64,000 nt of DNA from Granulosicoccus sp965214025. Lineage in GTDB: Bacteria > Pseudomonadota > Gammaproteobacteria > Granulosicoccales > Granulosicoccaceae. The notes under the pieces were generated by a model. That model was not told the origin of the DNA. It searched no databases and saw only the letters and a list, made by a program, of their open reading frames with translations. Position numbers and translations under genes: made by a program. This document shows positions 9,300-17,736 of the stretch, piece after piece. Each line of letters opens with the position of its first letter. Position 1 is the stretch's first letter. The DNA lies in contig CBDCAW010000033.1 of assembly GCA_965214025.1 (NCBI GenBank), positions 25,429 through 89,428 of the forward strand, written 5' to 3'.

Positions 9300-10562
9300 T
9301 CACACTGATTCACGGTGAGGAGTGCTCACCAGACGATGCAGATACTGGTCGATGATGCCGACCTGCTCGCAAGCGACGGCCCGTGCGCGCCGGCCCTGTG
9401 CGTTGGCGCAGGACGCATTCCCTGCCAGACGAACCAGTTGCGACACCGCATCGGCGGCATCGGTGGCAGACGTCAATGCCGCATGCGCTTCGAGCAGGTC
9501 GACGACTTCGACGAAATTACCGGTATGTGGTCCGGTGATGATGGCGCAGCCCTGACGCGCGGGTTCCAGCAGGTTGTGCCCGCCGCGTGGCACCAGGGAG
9601 CCGCCCATGAAAACCGCGCTGGCAATGCTGAACCAGGCTTGCAGTTCTCCCAGTGTATCCGCCAGGTAGAGACGATCACCGGTACCGGGCAGCTCATCGT
9701 GCGAGCGTCGGGCGCAGGCCGGAGCGCCGGCCTGCCGGCAGATCGCGTTCAACTGAGCGTGCAGCCTGGCACCGCGCTCTGGATGGCGTGGCACGATCAC
9801 CAGCAAGCCCTGTGGGCGGCGCAACCAGTGTTCGGCCAGTTGCCGCTCTTCGTCTTCGTGAGTAGACGCGGCAATGCAGCAGGGTAGGGAGATCGGCGGG
9901 CTGACTTCCTCGGTCACGGCAGCCCCGCCGAATTTGAGGTTACCCACCACACTGATCCGCTCGCGCAGGGCACCCAGCGATCGGTATCGCCTGGCATCCT
10001 CTTCGCTGCGTGCGAGTACGGTCGCGGTGGTGAGGGCCTGACGGTAGCTTGGCTGCAGCCAGCCTGTCGAGGCACGCATCGTTCGGGATGACAATCTTGC
10101 ATTGATAATCTGTGGGCCGAGCCCGTCACGTTGGCAAAACGCATAGAGCCAGGGCCAGATCTCGGTTTCCACGATCCATGCCGACACGGGTTTCGAGTGT
10201 TCCAGGAAGCGGCGGCAGGCACCCGCTCCATCGATCGGCAGATAGCAGTGATGAAAGGCCGGTGCTCGCTGTGCCAGCACAGCAGCACCTGTCGGCGTGG
10301 TGGTGGTCACCAGGATTCGGGTGTGCGGTTCCCGCTGTTGCAGTGCCTCCAACAGCGGCAGTACGGTCAGTACCTCACCGACCGATGCGGCGTGAACCCA
10401 GCGGCAACCCTTCGGTAGCGCCGTGAACAGGCCCAGCCGCTCGGCGATGTAGCGCCAGCCACCACCGCGTGAGCCGCGCAGCAGCAAATGTATCAGCAGC
10501 AGTGGGGTGACGAGCCGAAGTAGCAGCCGGTAGCGCCAGGGAGGGCGAACCAGCCTCGTCAC
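9300..10562 (-). CDS. waaA: Kdo transferase (3-deoxy-D-manno-octulosonic acid transferase)
   Basis: GT-B glycosyltransferase that adds Kdo from CMP-Kdo to the lipid A precursor. From GTG 10562 the protein starts VTRLVRPPWRYRLL, then a hydrophobic anchor, then conserved WVHAASVGEVLTVLPLL, VTTTTPTGA, VETEIWPWL, INARLSSRT and a C-terminal MGGSLVPRGGHNLLEPA motif. An in-frame GTG at 10652 overlaps the TAG of the upstream lpxL gene and would add 30 residues (VIQPLVALPTDD...) that are not typical of the family, so I prefer 10562. In that case 90 bases containing a dispersed repeat copy separate lpxL and waaA. It converges with kdkA. Confidence 0.93.
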   Translation of the reverse strand: MTRLVRPPWRYRLLLRLVTPLLLIHLLLRGSRGGGWRYIAERLGLFTALPKGCRWVHAASVGEVLTVLPLLEALQQREPHTRILVTTTTPTGAAVLAQRAPAFHHCYLPIDGAGACRRFLEHSKPVSAWIVETEIWPWLYAFCQRDGLGPQIINARLSSRTMRASTGWLQPSYRQALTTATVLARSEEDARRYRSLGALRERISVVGNLKFGGAAVTEEVSPPISLPCCIAASTHEDEERQLAEHWLRRPQGLLVIVPRHPERGARLHAQLNAICRQAGAPACARRSHDELPGTGDRLYLADTLGELQAWFSIASAVFMGGSLVPRGGHNLLEPARQGCAIITGPHTGNFVEVVDLLEAHAALTSATDAADAVSQLVRLAGNASCANAQGRRARAVACEQVGIIDQYLHRLVSTPHRESV

Positions 10563-10631
10563 GGCGACGGGCAACGGGTACTGGTGGATACCCCTGCCGG
10601 CGATGACTGGTTCGGCATCATCGGTTGGGAG

Positions 10632-10655
10632 GGCCACTAGTGGTTGGATCACTAG
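10632..10655 (-). repeat. Dispersed 24-bp element, copy B (lpxL-waaA junction)
   Basis: On the plus strand it reads GGCCACTAGTGGTTGG followed by ATCACTAG. It carries the TAG stop of lpxL (10654-10652). On the coding strand the inverted repeat is CTAGTG-atccaac-CACTAG. Against copy A it differs at three or four positions, and the spacing of the stop codon within the element is the same. It occupies the 5' part of the gap before the likely waaA start. Confidence 0.7.
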
Positions 10656-11599
10656 GATGCACGGTCGGCGTCCTGCCGGTAAGGATCGGGCAGATCGGGC
10701 CGTGGGGGCTTGAAGCGCTTGTGTGCCCACAGGTATTGCTCGGGTGTCTGTCGCACCTGGGCTTCGAACAGATCGTTCACCTGCTGTGTGGCCGTGGCGA
10801 GATCGTCTTTCGCAAGAGTCAGCGGGGCTGAAAATCGCAAGGTGTAGCGGCCTTGATCGAGGTGCCGAATCGGTTGATAGGGGACCACTGCGGCGCCGGT
10901 CATCGCTGCGATGCGCGCGGTGCCCACCGTGGTCAGTACCGGTTGGCCGAAATAGCGGGTGGCGATACCGCCACGCTCACGTTTCACTGTCTGGTCCGGG
11001 GAATACCAGACGATGCCTCCGCGGCGCAAACGGCGCACCATGCTGCGTATGTCTCGGTTGTCGATCAGGTCGTCCATGTAAGTGAGACGCTGGTGTGTGA
11101 TATAGGCGGCGTAGAGTGCGTTCTTCGGGTTATCGTACACGGCGGCCATTGGCCAGCGGGCATTCACCACGCCATTGGCTATGTCTATGGCGGTGAAGTG
11201 CGCTTGTAGCAGAATGACGCCATGACCGCGACGGTACGCGTCGGTGAGGTGTTGCTCGCCTTCGAGGTCTAGACGGTCGCCGTAGAAAGCCAGGGGGCGA
11301 TACCAGGTGCAGGCGGTTTCGGCAGCCACGACACCGGCGTGCTCGAAGGCCATGACGGCGATACGACGATGTTCCGTCACCGGCGCATCGGGAAACGCCA
11401 GTGCGATGTTTGTCAGGCTGACGCGCCGGCGAGCCGGCAACAGATGATAGAGGGCCCGGCCGAGCCGTCGCCCGAGCCAGAGCTGACCCATGAATGGCAG
11501 GAGTGCGACGAGACGGAAGAAACCGAAGGCAGCCCAGGTGGGCCATTGTCTAAGACCAAGCCATGACCGGTAGTCGAAGGGTGGCCGTGACTGCACCAT
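10652..11599 (-). CDS. lpxL: Lipid A biosynthesis acyltransferase (LpxL/HtrB family)
   Basis: A 315-residue inner-membrane acyltransferase that transfers an acyl chain from acyl-ACP to Kdo2-lipid IVA. An N-terminal hydrophobic segment (AAFGFFRLVALLPFMG) is followed by the HX4D catalytic motif in LLQAHFTAID, then GGIVWYSPDQ and the late motif GAAVVPYQPIRH. The length is normal for LpxL/LpxM. The family does not reveal whether it is the lauroyl or the later acyltransferase. It starts at ATG 11599, about 30 bases downstream of a 45-bp tandem repeat array, and ends in repeat copy B, directly ahead of waaA. Confidence 0.9.
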   Translation of the reverse strand: MVQSRPPFDYRSWLGLRQWPTWAAFGFFRLVALLPFMGQLWLGRRLGRALYHLLPARRRVSLTNIALAFPDAPVTEHRRIAVMAFEHAGVVAAETACTWYRPLAFYGDRLDLEGEQHLTDAYRRGHGVILLQAHFTAIDIANGVVNARWPMAAVYDNPKNALYAAYITHQRLTYMDDLIDNRDIRSMVRRLRRGGIVWYSPDQTVKRERGGIATRYFGQPVLTTVGTARIAAMTGAAVVPYQPIRHLDQGRYTLRFSAPLTLAKDDLATATQQVNDLFEAQVRQTPEQYLWAHKRFKPPRPDLPDPYRQDADRAS

Positions 11600-11628
11600 C
11601 GTTCAGCCTTGGAAAGGCACTACCGGCA

Positions 11629-11763
11629 CCTGTTTCGCGCTTGTCTACCCGAGCGATGCATCACGAACTGGTACCTGTTCCGTGCTTGTCTACCCGAGCG
11701 ATGCATCACGAACTGGTACCTGTTCCGTGCTTGTCTACCCGAGCGATGCATTACGAGTTGTCG
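11629..11763 (-). repeat. Tandem repeat, about three copies of a 45-bp unit between tolC and lpxL
   Basis: Units start at 11629, 11674 and 11719. Copies one and two differ at two bases; copy three diverges after about 35 bases where it enters the tolC 3' end. Each unit includes CTTGTCTACCCGAGCGATGC. The tolC stop (TAA, 11753-11751) lies in the third unit, while the other units carry TGA at the equivalent place, so the array appears to have grown from the tolC terminus. No T-rich terminator is visible. Confidence 0.9.
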
Positions 11764-13136
11764 GTGCCTGCGCCGTCCCCGTTCTCATCCGCGTCGATTT
11801 CGGTTTCGGCGAGAAAGCGATTCACGTTGCTCAGATCTTCGGGGGTGAGTGTACCGGCGGCCAGCCGCAGGTTCAGGGAGTTGATGATGTAGTCGTAACG
11901 GGCATTGGCGTATTCCGACTTGGCACTGAAGGTGTCGCGCAGTGCCTGCAGCACATCGACAGAGGTGCGGGTGCCGGCACGAAAGCCTGCGTCGGTGGCG
12001 TCGTAGGATTGCTGAGTGGACTCCAGCGCTCTGTTCAGGGCACGCACCTGGCTGATCGCCGCGATGACGGCGCGATACGAGTCTCGTGTCTGTTGGGCCG
12101 TGGTGCGTTCCTGGTCGACGAGACGCTGGCCCGCGGCCAGTGAATCCGCACGTGCCTGAGACACCAGCGAGCTGGTGCTCCCGCCGGTGTACAGAGGCAG
12201 GTTGAGCTGGAGCCGCAGTTCAGCGGTATCGCCATCCTGGCCCTGCGGGCTGTCGGAGTCGGCTGAAGACACCACGCCTTGCAGGTCGACCGTCGGGTAT
12301 CGCCCACCACGCGCCACGCTGATCTGCTGGCGCGCGGATTCGGACGTGAACCGGGCGATCAGCAACTGCAGGTTCTGCTCACTGGCGGTGGCAACCCAGG
12401 CTTCCGCATTCTCGGGCTTCGGTCGCCTCAACGGCAGATCCTCGGCCAGGGTCTCGAGATCGGTATCGGCCTCGATGCCACTGACCAGGCGCAATGCCTC
12501 GCGCGCGGTGGACAACTGGTTGGAGGCGACGATTTCACGCGACCGGGCCAGGTCGAACTGCGCCTGTGCCTCGCGCACATCGGTGACCGGTACCAGACCG
12601 ACATCGAACCGGCGTTCGGCCTGTTCACGTTGCCGGCCGATCGCCTTCAGCTCGGACTGGCTGAATTCCACGTTGGCCTGCCCGCGCAGTACATCGAAAT
12701 AGGCCGTCGCCACCCGCAGGATGAGCTCCTGCTCGGCCGAGCGAAACTGTGCCTCGGCCTGCATCACGCCGGTTTCGGCCTGATCGAGGGTTGCCTTGCT
12801 CGCGACGTTGAACAGCGTCTGGCCGAGAATCAGCGACAGCGCGGAACCGGTAAAATCATTGTCGCCGTCAATGTCCGAGTCCAGCAGCTTCGAGTAGCTG
12901 GCTTCCGCACCGGCTGACAATTGCGGCAGCAGGGCGGAACGCGCCTGCGGAACTGCCTCGCGGGCCGACTGAAAATCGAATTCGGCGGCTTGCAGGGTTG
13001 CATCGTAGCTCCGGGCCATTTCATAGACCGCAGCGAGGTCGGCAGCCTGTGCCTGGCACACCTGGTGTGTGCCGAACAGCAATACGGCGAGAATCAGGCG
13101 TGTGGGCATTCGTGGAGTTCCTGGCGACGATGACAT
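11751..13136 (-). CDS. tolC: TolC-family outer-membrane efflux channel
   Basis: A 461-residue outer membrane channel that partners with tripartite efflux pumps and type I secretion. It has a signal peptide-like N-terminus (RLILAVLLFGTHQVCQA, cleavage near AQA) and then AAVYEMARSYDATLQAAEFD, the normal first helix. Two homologous halves are rich in Ala, Gln and Arg coiled-coil helices (AEQELILRVATAYFDVLRG in the first, QQTRDSYRAVIAAISQVRAL in the second). The C-terminus is acidic and Asp/Gly-rich. ATG 13136 leaves nine residues before the better signal-peptide Met at 13109, so the start is uncertain. The order pcm-tolC upstream of waaA is common in gammaproteobacteria. Confidence 0.93.
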   Translation of the reverse strand: MSSSPGTPRMPTRLILAVLLFGTHQVCQAQAADLAAVYEMARSYDATLQAAEFDFQSAREAVPQARSALLPQLSAGAEASYSKLLDSDIDGDNDFTGSALSLILGQTLFNVASKATLDQAETGVMQAEAQFRSAEQELILRVATAYFDVLRGQANVEFSQSELKAIGRQREQAERRFDVGLVPVTDVREAQAQFDLARSREIVASNQLSTAREALRLVSGIEADTDLETLAEDLPLRRPKPENAEAWVATASEQNLQLLIARFTSESARQQISVARGGRYPTVDLQGVVSSADSDSPQGQDGDTAELRLQLNLPLYTGGSTSSLVSQARADSLAAGQRLVDQERTTAQQTRDSYRAVIAAISQVRALNRALESTQQSYDATDAGFRAGTRTSVDVLQALRDTFSAKSEYANARYDYIINSLNLRLAAGTLTPEDLSNVNRFLAETEIDADENGDGAGTDNS

Positions 13137-13226
13137 GGTGGGTGCTGTGGTGCGGTGTGCTGGACGGCAACCTACCGGGACGATCCGAATGCCACCCGGG
13201 TATGGGTAAGTGCCGGTCCTCGCACT

Positions 13227-13895
13227 TCAGAACGTGAAGGTCGGGCGTGCCAGGGCGAAGTGAAGCAGGGGCTCGACAGTGGTTTCGAACAGGCTTTCCC
13301 TGTTCCATTCTGTGTCGCTGACTCGCATTGTCAATACCGCTTCCATGGTCGGGTGCTCGGTATCACCGATGATGGCGAACAGCCGACCACCGATCGTCAT
13401 GCGTTCCAGCCATGCCTGGGGCACGGCACCCACCGCGCCGCCGAAGGCGATGGCGTCGTAGTGATCACGTGACCCGTGGTGCTGGGAACCGTCCTGCCGA
13501 TGGATGGTGACGTTCTCGATACCCTGTTGCTTCAGGCGTGCCTCGGCGGCATCTGCCAGCGAGGGTTCTATTTCCAGCGACTCGCAGTGGCCTCCGAGCT
13601 TCGCCATGCACCCGGTGAGGTAGCCGCTGCCGGTGCCGATCTCGATGGTATGGTCGTCGGGCTCGATCGCGAGGGCTTGCAGCAACCGACCGTCGACGAT
13701 CGGCTTGAGCATGTGCCGGCCCTGGCCGATCGGCAGCTGGAAGTCGCTGTACGCGACACCCTTGTGCTGTTCGCTGACGAAGGCTTCACGAGGGACCAGG
13801 GCGAGTATGTCCAGAACCCGCTGGTCAAGCACGTCCCAGGGGCGAACCTGCTGTTCGATCATGTTGCTACGGGCGGTATCGAGATTCATTGACAC
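13227..13895 (-). CDS. pcm: Protein-L-isoaspartate O-methyltransferase family protein
   Basis: A 222-residue SAM-dependent methyltransferase of the PCMT family. The glycine-rich SAM motif is EIGTGSGYLTG, preceded by GQGRHMLKPIVDGRLLQAL, which corresponds to the family's substrate region. The N-terminus MIEQQVRPWDVLDQRVL and PREAFV are characteristic of the PCMT subgroup found beside tolC in gammaproteobacteria. That subgroup diverges from the classic repair enzyme at the substrate loop, so repair activity is likely but not certain. It precedes tolC on the same strand. A good -10 (TATAAT) lies just upstream of the start. Confidence 0.85.
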   Translation of the reverse strand: MSMNLDTARSNMIEQQVRPWDVLDQRVLDILALVPREAFVSEQHKGVAYSDFQLPIGQGRHMLKPIVDGRLLQALAIEPDDHTIEIGTGSGYLTGCMAKLGGHCESLEIEPSLADAAEARLKQQGIENVTIHRQDGSQHHGSRDHYDAIAFGGAVGAVPQAWLERMTIGGRLFAIIGDTEHPTMEAVLTMRVSDTEWNRESLFETTVEPLLHFALARPTFTF

Positions 13896-13917
13896 TGGAT
13901 TCTTGACATAGCTCTAC

Positions 13918-13950
13918 ATTATAGGCCAAGCGCCACGGTAGGGCCTGCCC
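13918..13950 (-). promoter_or_regulatory. Probable promoter -10 for pcm-tolC
   Basis: On the minus strand a perfect TATAAT (13923-13918) lies 23 bases upstream of the pcm ATG at 13895. No convincing -35 hexamer is seen at the expected spacing; GCCCTACC is the only candidate. It would give a very short leader. Confidence 0.45.
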
Positions 13951-14022
13951 GATTGTCGACGGACGGCGCGCCGGCAGACGACTGGCTGCGGTACGGCTCG
14001 ATGGCGTGTTGATCGCTCTCGA

Positions 14023-15507
14023 TCAGGCGGAGCCGGCATCACCGGGATCGCCCTGGCGCTTGCCGTCGGCAGCGGCCACGACCTTGCCGGAGTCTTGCCC
14101 ATCGGCACTGCCGGACTGGCTGGCCGACGTATCGGCGGGCTTGCGCCGTCGTCTGCGGCGCTTGCGCGGCGCTTCGGCTACAGCCGTCGTCGGCGATGGC
14201 GCTTCACCGTTCGATGAGCCACCTGATGAACTTCGCGTTCCCCGCGCGTTGCGGCCGCCACCCTTGCCCGCTCTTTTCGCGCCCGGCTTGCCACGTGGTT
14301 CCACACGGTCGCGTTCGATATGCGCCGGGCGTTCGGGTTTGACCAGCAGTTCGTCGGTGATCGGCGAGAGCGGGATACGAGCGCCGATGTAGGCCTCGAT
14401 CTCCGGCAACGAGAAGGAATACTGCTCGCAGCCGAAGCTCAAGGCGACCCCGTCGGTGCCTGCGCGTGCGGTGCGACCGATCCGATGCACGTAGTCCTCA
14501 GCCTGCTGGGGCAGATCGTAATTGAACACATGACTCACGTCATCGATATGCAGGCCGCGCGCCGCGACATCGGTGGCGATCAGCACCGGTAGCTTGCCCG
14601 CGGTGAAATCGGCCAGGATCTTCTGCCGCTTGTTCTGCCGTACATCGCCCGAAAGCGTGCCACAGGCCACCGAATTTCCGACCAGGTAACCTTCGACGCG
14701 TTCGGCGGTGCGCTTGGTATTGACGAAGACGATGCTGCGTGCCGGCTGCAGATCACGAAACAGGCCCAGCAGCAGCGGAATCTTCTCCTCCGCGGCCGGA
14801 TGGTAGAGTTCCTGACGAACGCCGGCGGCAGTGACGCCGGTGCTCTCCGTCTTGATGGCGAGCGGGTTGTTCATGTGCTCGTAGGCAAGTTCCATCACCC
14901 GGTGCGACAGGGTTGCGGAGAACAGCATGCTCAGCCGGTTCTCGGGGCTCGGCATGCGCCGCAGCAGAAATCGGATATCGGTGATGAACCCCAGATCGAA
15001 CATGCGATCGGCCTCGTCGAGCACGCAGATCTCGAGACGTTTCAGATCGAACACCTTCTGCTTGAAATAGTCGATCAGGCGCCCCGGCGTGCCGATCAGC
15101 ACATCGACGCCTGCGGCGAGCTCGTTGCGTTGCTTTTCGTAGTCGATACCACCGTAGACGACAGCGCAACGCAGGTCGGTGTGCCTGCCCAGATCATCCG
15201 CATCCTTCTTGATCTGCATGGCCAGTTCGCGAGTGGGGGCGATGACCAGCATGCGGGGTTGATTTAACGCACGCGCTCCTCCATCGTCATTGATCAGACG
15301 CGCGAAGCTGCCGAGCAGAAAAGCGGCCGTCTTGCCGGTGCCTGTCTGGGCCTGGGCCGCGACATCGGTCCCCGCGAGCACGTGTGGCAATGTGAGTGCC
15401 TGAATTTCGGTGCACTGCCTGAAGCCCAGGTCGTCGGTGGCCTGTAACAACGGCAGGGGCAGGTCGAAGGTGGCGAACGCCGGTGTGGCGTCGGAGTCTG
15501 ATGTCAT
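14023..15507 (-). CDS. rhlB: DEAD-box ATP-dependent RNA helicase RhlB-like
   Basis: A 494-residue RNA helicase. It has a Q motif (FRQCTEIQALTLP), motif I AQTGTGKT, motif II LDEADRMFD, motif III SAT, and motif VI HRIGRTARAG. The last 90 or so residues are a disordered basic tail rich in Arg, Lys, Gly and Ser with KRRRRRRKP, typical of RhlB for RNA and RNase E binding. Its position next to trxA and rho, divergent from them, matches rhlB in enterobacteria and pseudomonads. It probably works in the degradosome. The start is ATG 15507; about 160 bases separate it from trxA, leaving room for two divergent promoters. Confidence 0.92.
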   Translation of the reverse strand: MTSDSDATPAFATFDLPLPLLQATDDLGFRQCTEIQALTLPHVLAGTDVAAQAQTGTGKTAAFLLGSFARLINDDGGARALNQPRMLVIAPTRELAMQIKKDADDLGRHTDLRCAVVYGGIDYEKQRNELAAGVDVLIGTPGRLIDYFKQKVFDLKRLEICVLDEADRMFDLGFITDIRFLLRRMPSPENRLSMLFSATLSHRVMELAYEHMNNPLAIKTESTGVTAAGVRQELYHPAAEEKIPLLLGLFRDLQPARSIVFVNTKRTAERVEGYLVGNSVACGTLSGDVRQNKRQKILADFTAGKLPVLIATDVAARGLHIDDVSHVFNYDLPQQAEDYVHRIGRTARAGTDGVALSFGCEQYSFSLPEIEAYIGARIPLSPITDELLVKPERPAHIERDRVEPRGKPGAKRAGKGGGRNARGTRSSSGGSSNGEAPSPTTAVAEAPRKRRRRRRKPADTSASQSGSADGQDSGKVVAAADGKRQGDPGDAGSA

Positions 15508-15668
15508 GCGCAGCGTCTTCGTTGCCGTAGAATATGGCCGGGATGGCCTTGAACCCGGATCACGACGCAGTTGCCGGCCCGCGCCCTGACTGAAAGGTGG
15601 TGGTGTCGGCTATCGATGAATTCCCTAGTTAACTGAGTCTTCGTCATTGAGGCTCGAGAGATGATCAC

Positions 15669-15995
15669 ATGAGCGAACATATCACACAGATTACCGACGA
15701 TACCTTTGAACAGGAGGTATTGCAGTGCGATACACCCGTACTGGTGGACTACTGGGCGGAGTGGTGTGGTCCCTGCAAGGCCATCGGCCCGGTGCTCGAG
15801 GATGTCGCCCCCGAGTATGCCGGCAAGGTGAAGATCGTGAAGTTGAACATCGACGAGAACCCCGCCACACCACCCAAGTACGGCATTCGCAGCATTCCCA
15901 CCCTGATGATCTTCAAGAACGGTACGGTGGAGTCGACCAAGCTGGGCGCCCTGTCCAGGGCACAGCTTACCGAGTTCCTCGACCAGAGCGCCTGA
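15669..15995 (+). CDS. trxA: Thioredoxin 1
   Basis: A 108-residue thioredoxin with the redox motif WCGPCK (Trp32, Cys33, Cys36), the cis-Pro in RSIPTLMIFKNG and a normal length. It supplies reducing equivalents to ribonucleotide reductase, PAPS reductase and oxidised proteins in the cytoplasm. The trxA-rho order is conserved in gammaproteobacteria. A short hairpin overlaps the stop codon. Confidence 0.97.
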   Translation: MSEHITQITDDTFEQEVLQCDTPVLVDYWAEWCGPCKAIGPVLEDVAPEYAGKVKIVKLNIDENPATPPKYGIRSIPTLMIFKNGTVESTKLGALSRAQLTEFLDQSA

Positions 15996-16001
15996 GCGCT
16001 C
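15986..16001 (+). terminator. Hairpin at the trxA stop codon
   Basis: GAGCGC-CTGA-GCGCTC forms a perfect six-base-pair stem with a four-base loop spanning the trxA stop, followed by CATTTGGCTT. The T run is poor, so this is a weak or Rho-assisted terminator at best. Confidence 0.4.
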
Positions 16002-16369
16002 ATTTGGCTTACTGCAATACGCGGTGTTTGACCGGTATCATTGCAATTGTCACGCTGTCGGAGCCTGCCATGCAGGCGCCCGGCTACCAACGATATTGCA
16101 GCATGAACACCGGCATCGTTTCCGATTCGCCGTACACGACCTGCGGTAGCTTGCACGTCGGCGCGGGTGGTACCATTCCGACGTCAAAAAGGGTAGACGC
16201 GCCACGGGTGGCGTGCTAACTTTTCCTTCATCCTGCTCATGGCGGGCCGTTCCTTCGGCCTTCGTCCACGCGAAAATTGCGTTTCCAAACCGCTTACTCG
16301 ACTTGACGTCGCCTGCGTGCGCGGCGTTTTCCATTCCGGCGTCTGCCGACCATTGCCTTGCTCACGCGT
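16002..16369 (+). promoter_or_regulatory. rho: rho leader region (368 bases without a gene)
   Basis: No credible gene. Two hairpins are visible: one at 16198-16215 (CGCCAC-gg-GTGGCG core) and one at 16245-16260 (GGCCG-ttcctt-CGGCC). An unpaired pyrimidine-rich stretch (CTAACTTTTCCTTCATCCTG, 16216-16235) lies between them. Rho is known to limit its own synthesis by terminating early in its leader in E. coli. The C-rich, weakly structured stretches fit such a role, but no rut site can be proven by eye. Confidence 0.35.
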
Positions 16370-17626
16370 ATGAATCTTACCGATCTCAAAAAGAAGAACC
16401 CCACCGAGCTGATTGAACTGGCGCAATCGATCGGAATCGATAATGTTGCCCGCCAGCGCAAGCAGGAAATCATCTTTTCGGTTCTCAAGGCGCATTCGAA
16501 GAAGGGGGAAGACATCTTCGGTGGCGGTGTGGTCGAAATCCTGCAGGATGGCTTCGGTTTCCTGCGCTCCGGCGACAGCTCCTACCTTGCCGGCCCTGAC
16601 GATATCTATGTGTCGCCCAGCCAGATTCGAAGGTTTGCGCTGCGCACCGGCGATACCATTTCCGGGAAGATCCGGCCGCCGAAGGAAGGCGAGCGTTATT
16701 TCGCCTTGCTCAAGGTCGACGAGATCAATCATGGTTCTCCGGAGCAGGCGAAGAACAAGGTACTGTTCGAAAACCTCACGCCGCTGCACCCCGACACGCG
16801 CATGACCATGGAGCGCGGCAACGGCAGTACCGAAGACATCACCGCCCGAATCATCGATATCGCGGCACCCATCGGCATGGGGCAGCGCGGTTTGCTGGTC
16901 TCGCCACCGAAGGCGGGCAAGACGCTCATGCTGCAGAACATCGCACAGAGCATAGCGGCCAACAGCCCCGACTCCTACCTGATCGTGCTGTTGATCGATG
17001 AGCGGCCGGAAGAGGTCACCGAAATGGAGCGCATGGTTCAGGGCGAAGTCATTTCCAGCACGTTCGACGAACCGGCGAGCCGCCATGTGCAGGTGGCTGA
17101 AATGGTCATCGAGAAAGCCAAGCGGCTGGTCGAGCACAAGATGGACGTGGTCATCCTGCTTGATTCGATCACACGTCTGGCCCGTGCCTACAACACGGTG
17201 GTGCCCTCGTCGGGCAAGGTGCTCACAGGCGGTGTCGATGCCAATGCGCTGCACCGCCCGAAACGTTTCTTCGGTGCCGCACGCAACATCGAGGAGGGCG
17301 GTAGCCTCACGATCATCGCGACCACTCTGGTGGATACCGGATCGAAGATGGACGAGGTCATCTACGAGGAATTCAAGGGAACCGGTAACATGGAGCTGCA
17401 CCTCGACCGGCGCATTGCCGAAAAGCGTGTGTTTCCCGCCATCAACATCAATCGTTCCGGCACGCGCCGCGAGGAATTGCTGATGGGTCAGGAAGAGCTG
17501 CAGAAAGTCTGGATACTGCGCAAGTTCATCCATTCAATGGACGAAATAGAAGCCGTCGAGTTTCTGCTGGGCCGGTTGCAGCAGACCAAGACCAATAACG
17601 ATTTCTTCGATTCGATGAAGCGTTGA
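16370..17626 (+). CDS. rho: Transcription termination factor Rho
   Basis: A 418-residue hexameric RNA helicase, nearly the E. coli length. From ATG 16370 it starts MNLTDLKKKNPTEL. The cold-shock-like RNA-binding domain includes GFGFLRSGDSSYLAGPDDIY. The ATPase domain has Walker A SPPKAGKTML, the Q-loop/R-loop region and HLDRRIAEKRVFPAININRS near the end. An upstream in-frame start at 16358 would add four residues, but homologues begin at MNLT. The gene is separated from trxA by a long leader. Confidence 0.97.
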   Translation: MNLTDLKKKNPTELIELAQSIGIDNVARQRKQEIIFSVLKAHSKKGEDIFGGGVVEILQDGFGFLRSGDSSYLAGPDDIYVSPSQIRRFALRTGDTISGKIRPPKEGERYFALLKVDEINHGSPEQAKNKVLFENLTPLHPDTRMTMERGNGSTEDITARIIDIAAPIGMGQRGLLVSPPKAGKTLMLQNIAQSIAANSPDSYLIVLLIDERPEEVTEMERMVQGEVISSTFDEPASRHVQVAEMVIEKAKRLVEHKMDVVILLDSITRLARAYNTVVPSSGKVLTGGVDANALHRPKRFFGAARNIEEGGSLTIIATTLVDTGSKMDEVIYEEFKGTGNMELHLDRRIAEKRVFPAININRSGTRREELLMGQEELQKVWILRKFIHSMDEIEAVEFLLGRLQQTKTNNDFFDSMKR

Positions 17627-17736
17627 TGTCCGTCGGATCATGCCGCGCTCCTCGCATCGTGGCAGGCGTTCTCAGCACCCGGCAATTCAGTCACCGAGGT
17701 CTTCCGACCTGACGATGGCGTGTTCAGCCTTCGCGA

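Noticed and set aside
11609..11892. Small plus-strand frames reading through the 45-bp repeats (PERCITNWYLF repeats)
   Set aside because: Open only because the unit is a multiple of three; antisense to tolC and without a family.
16184..17533. 449-residue minus-strand open frame
   Set aside because: Lies across rho and its leader; composition is that of an antisense frame.
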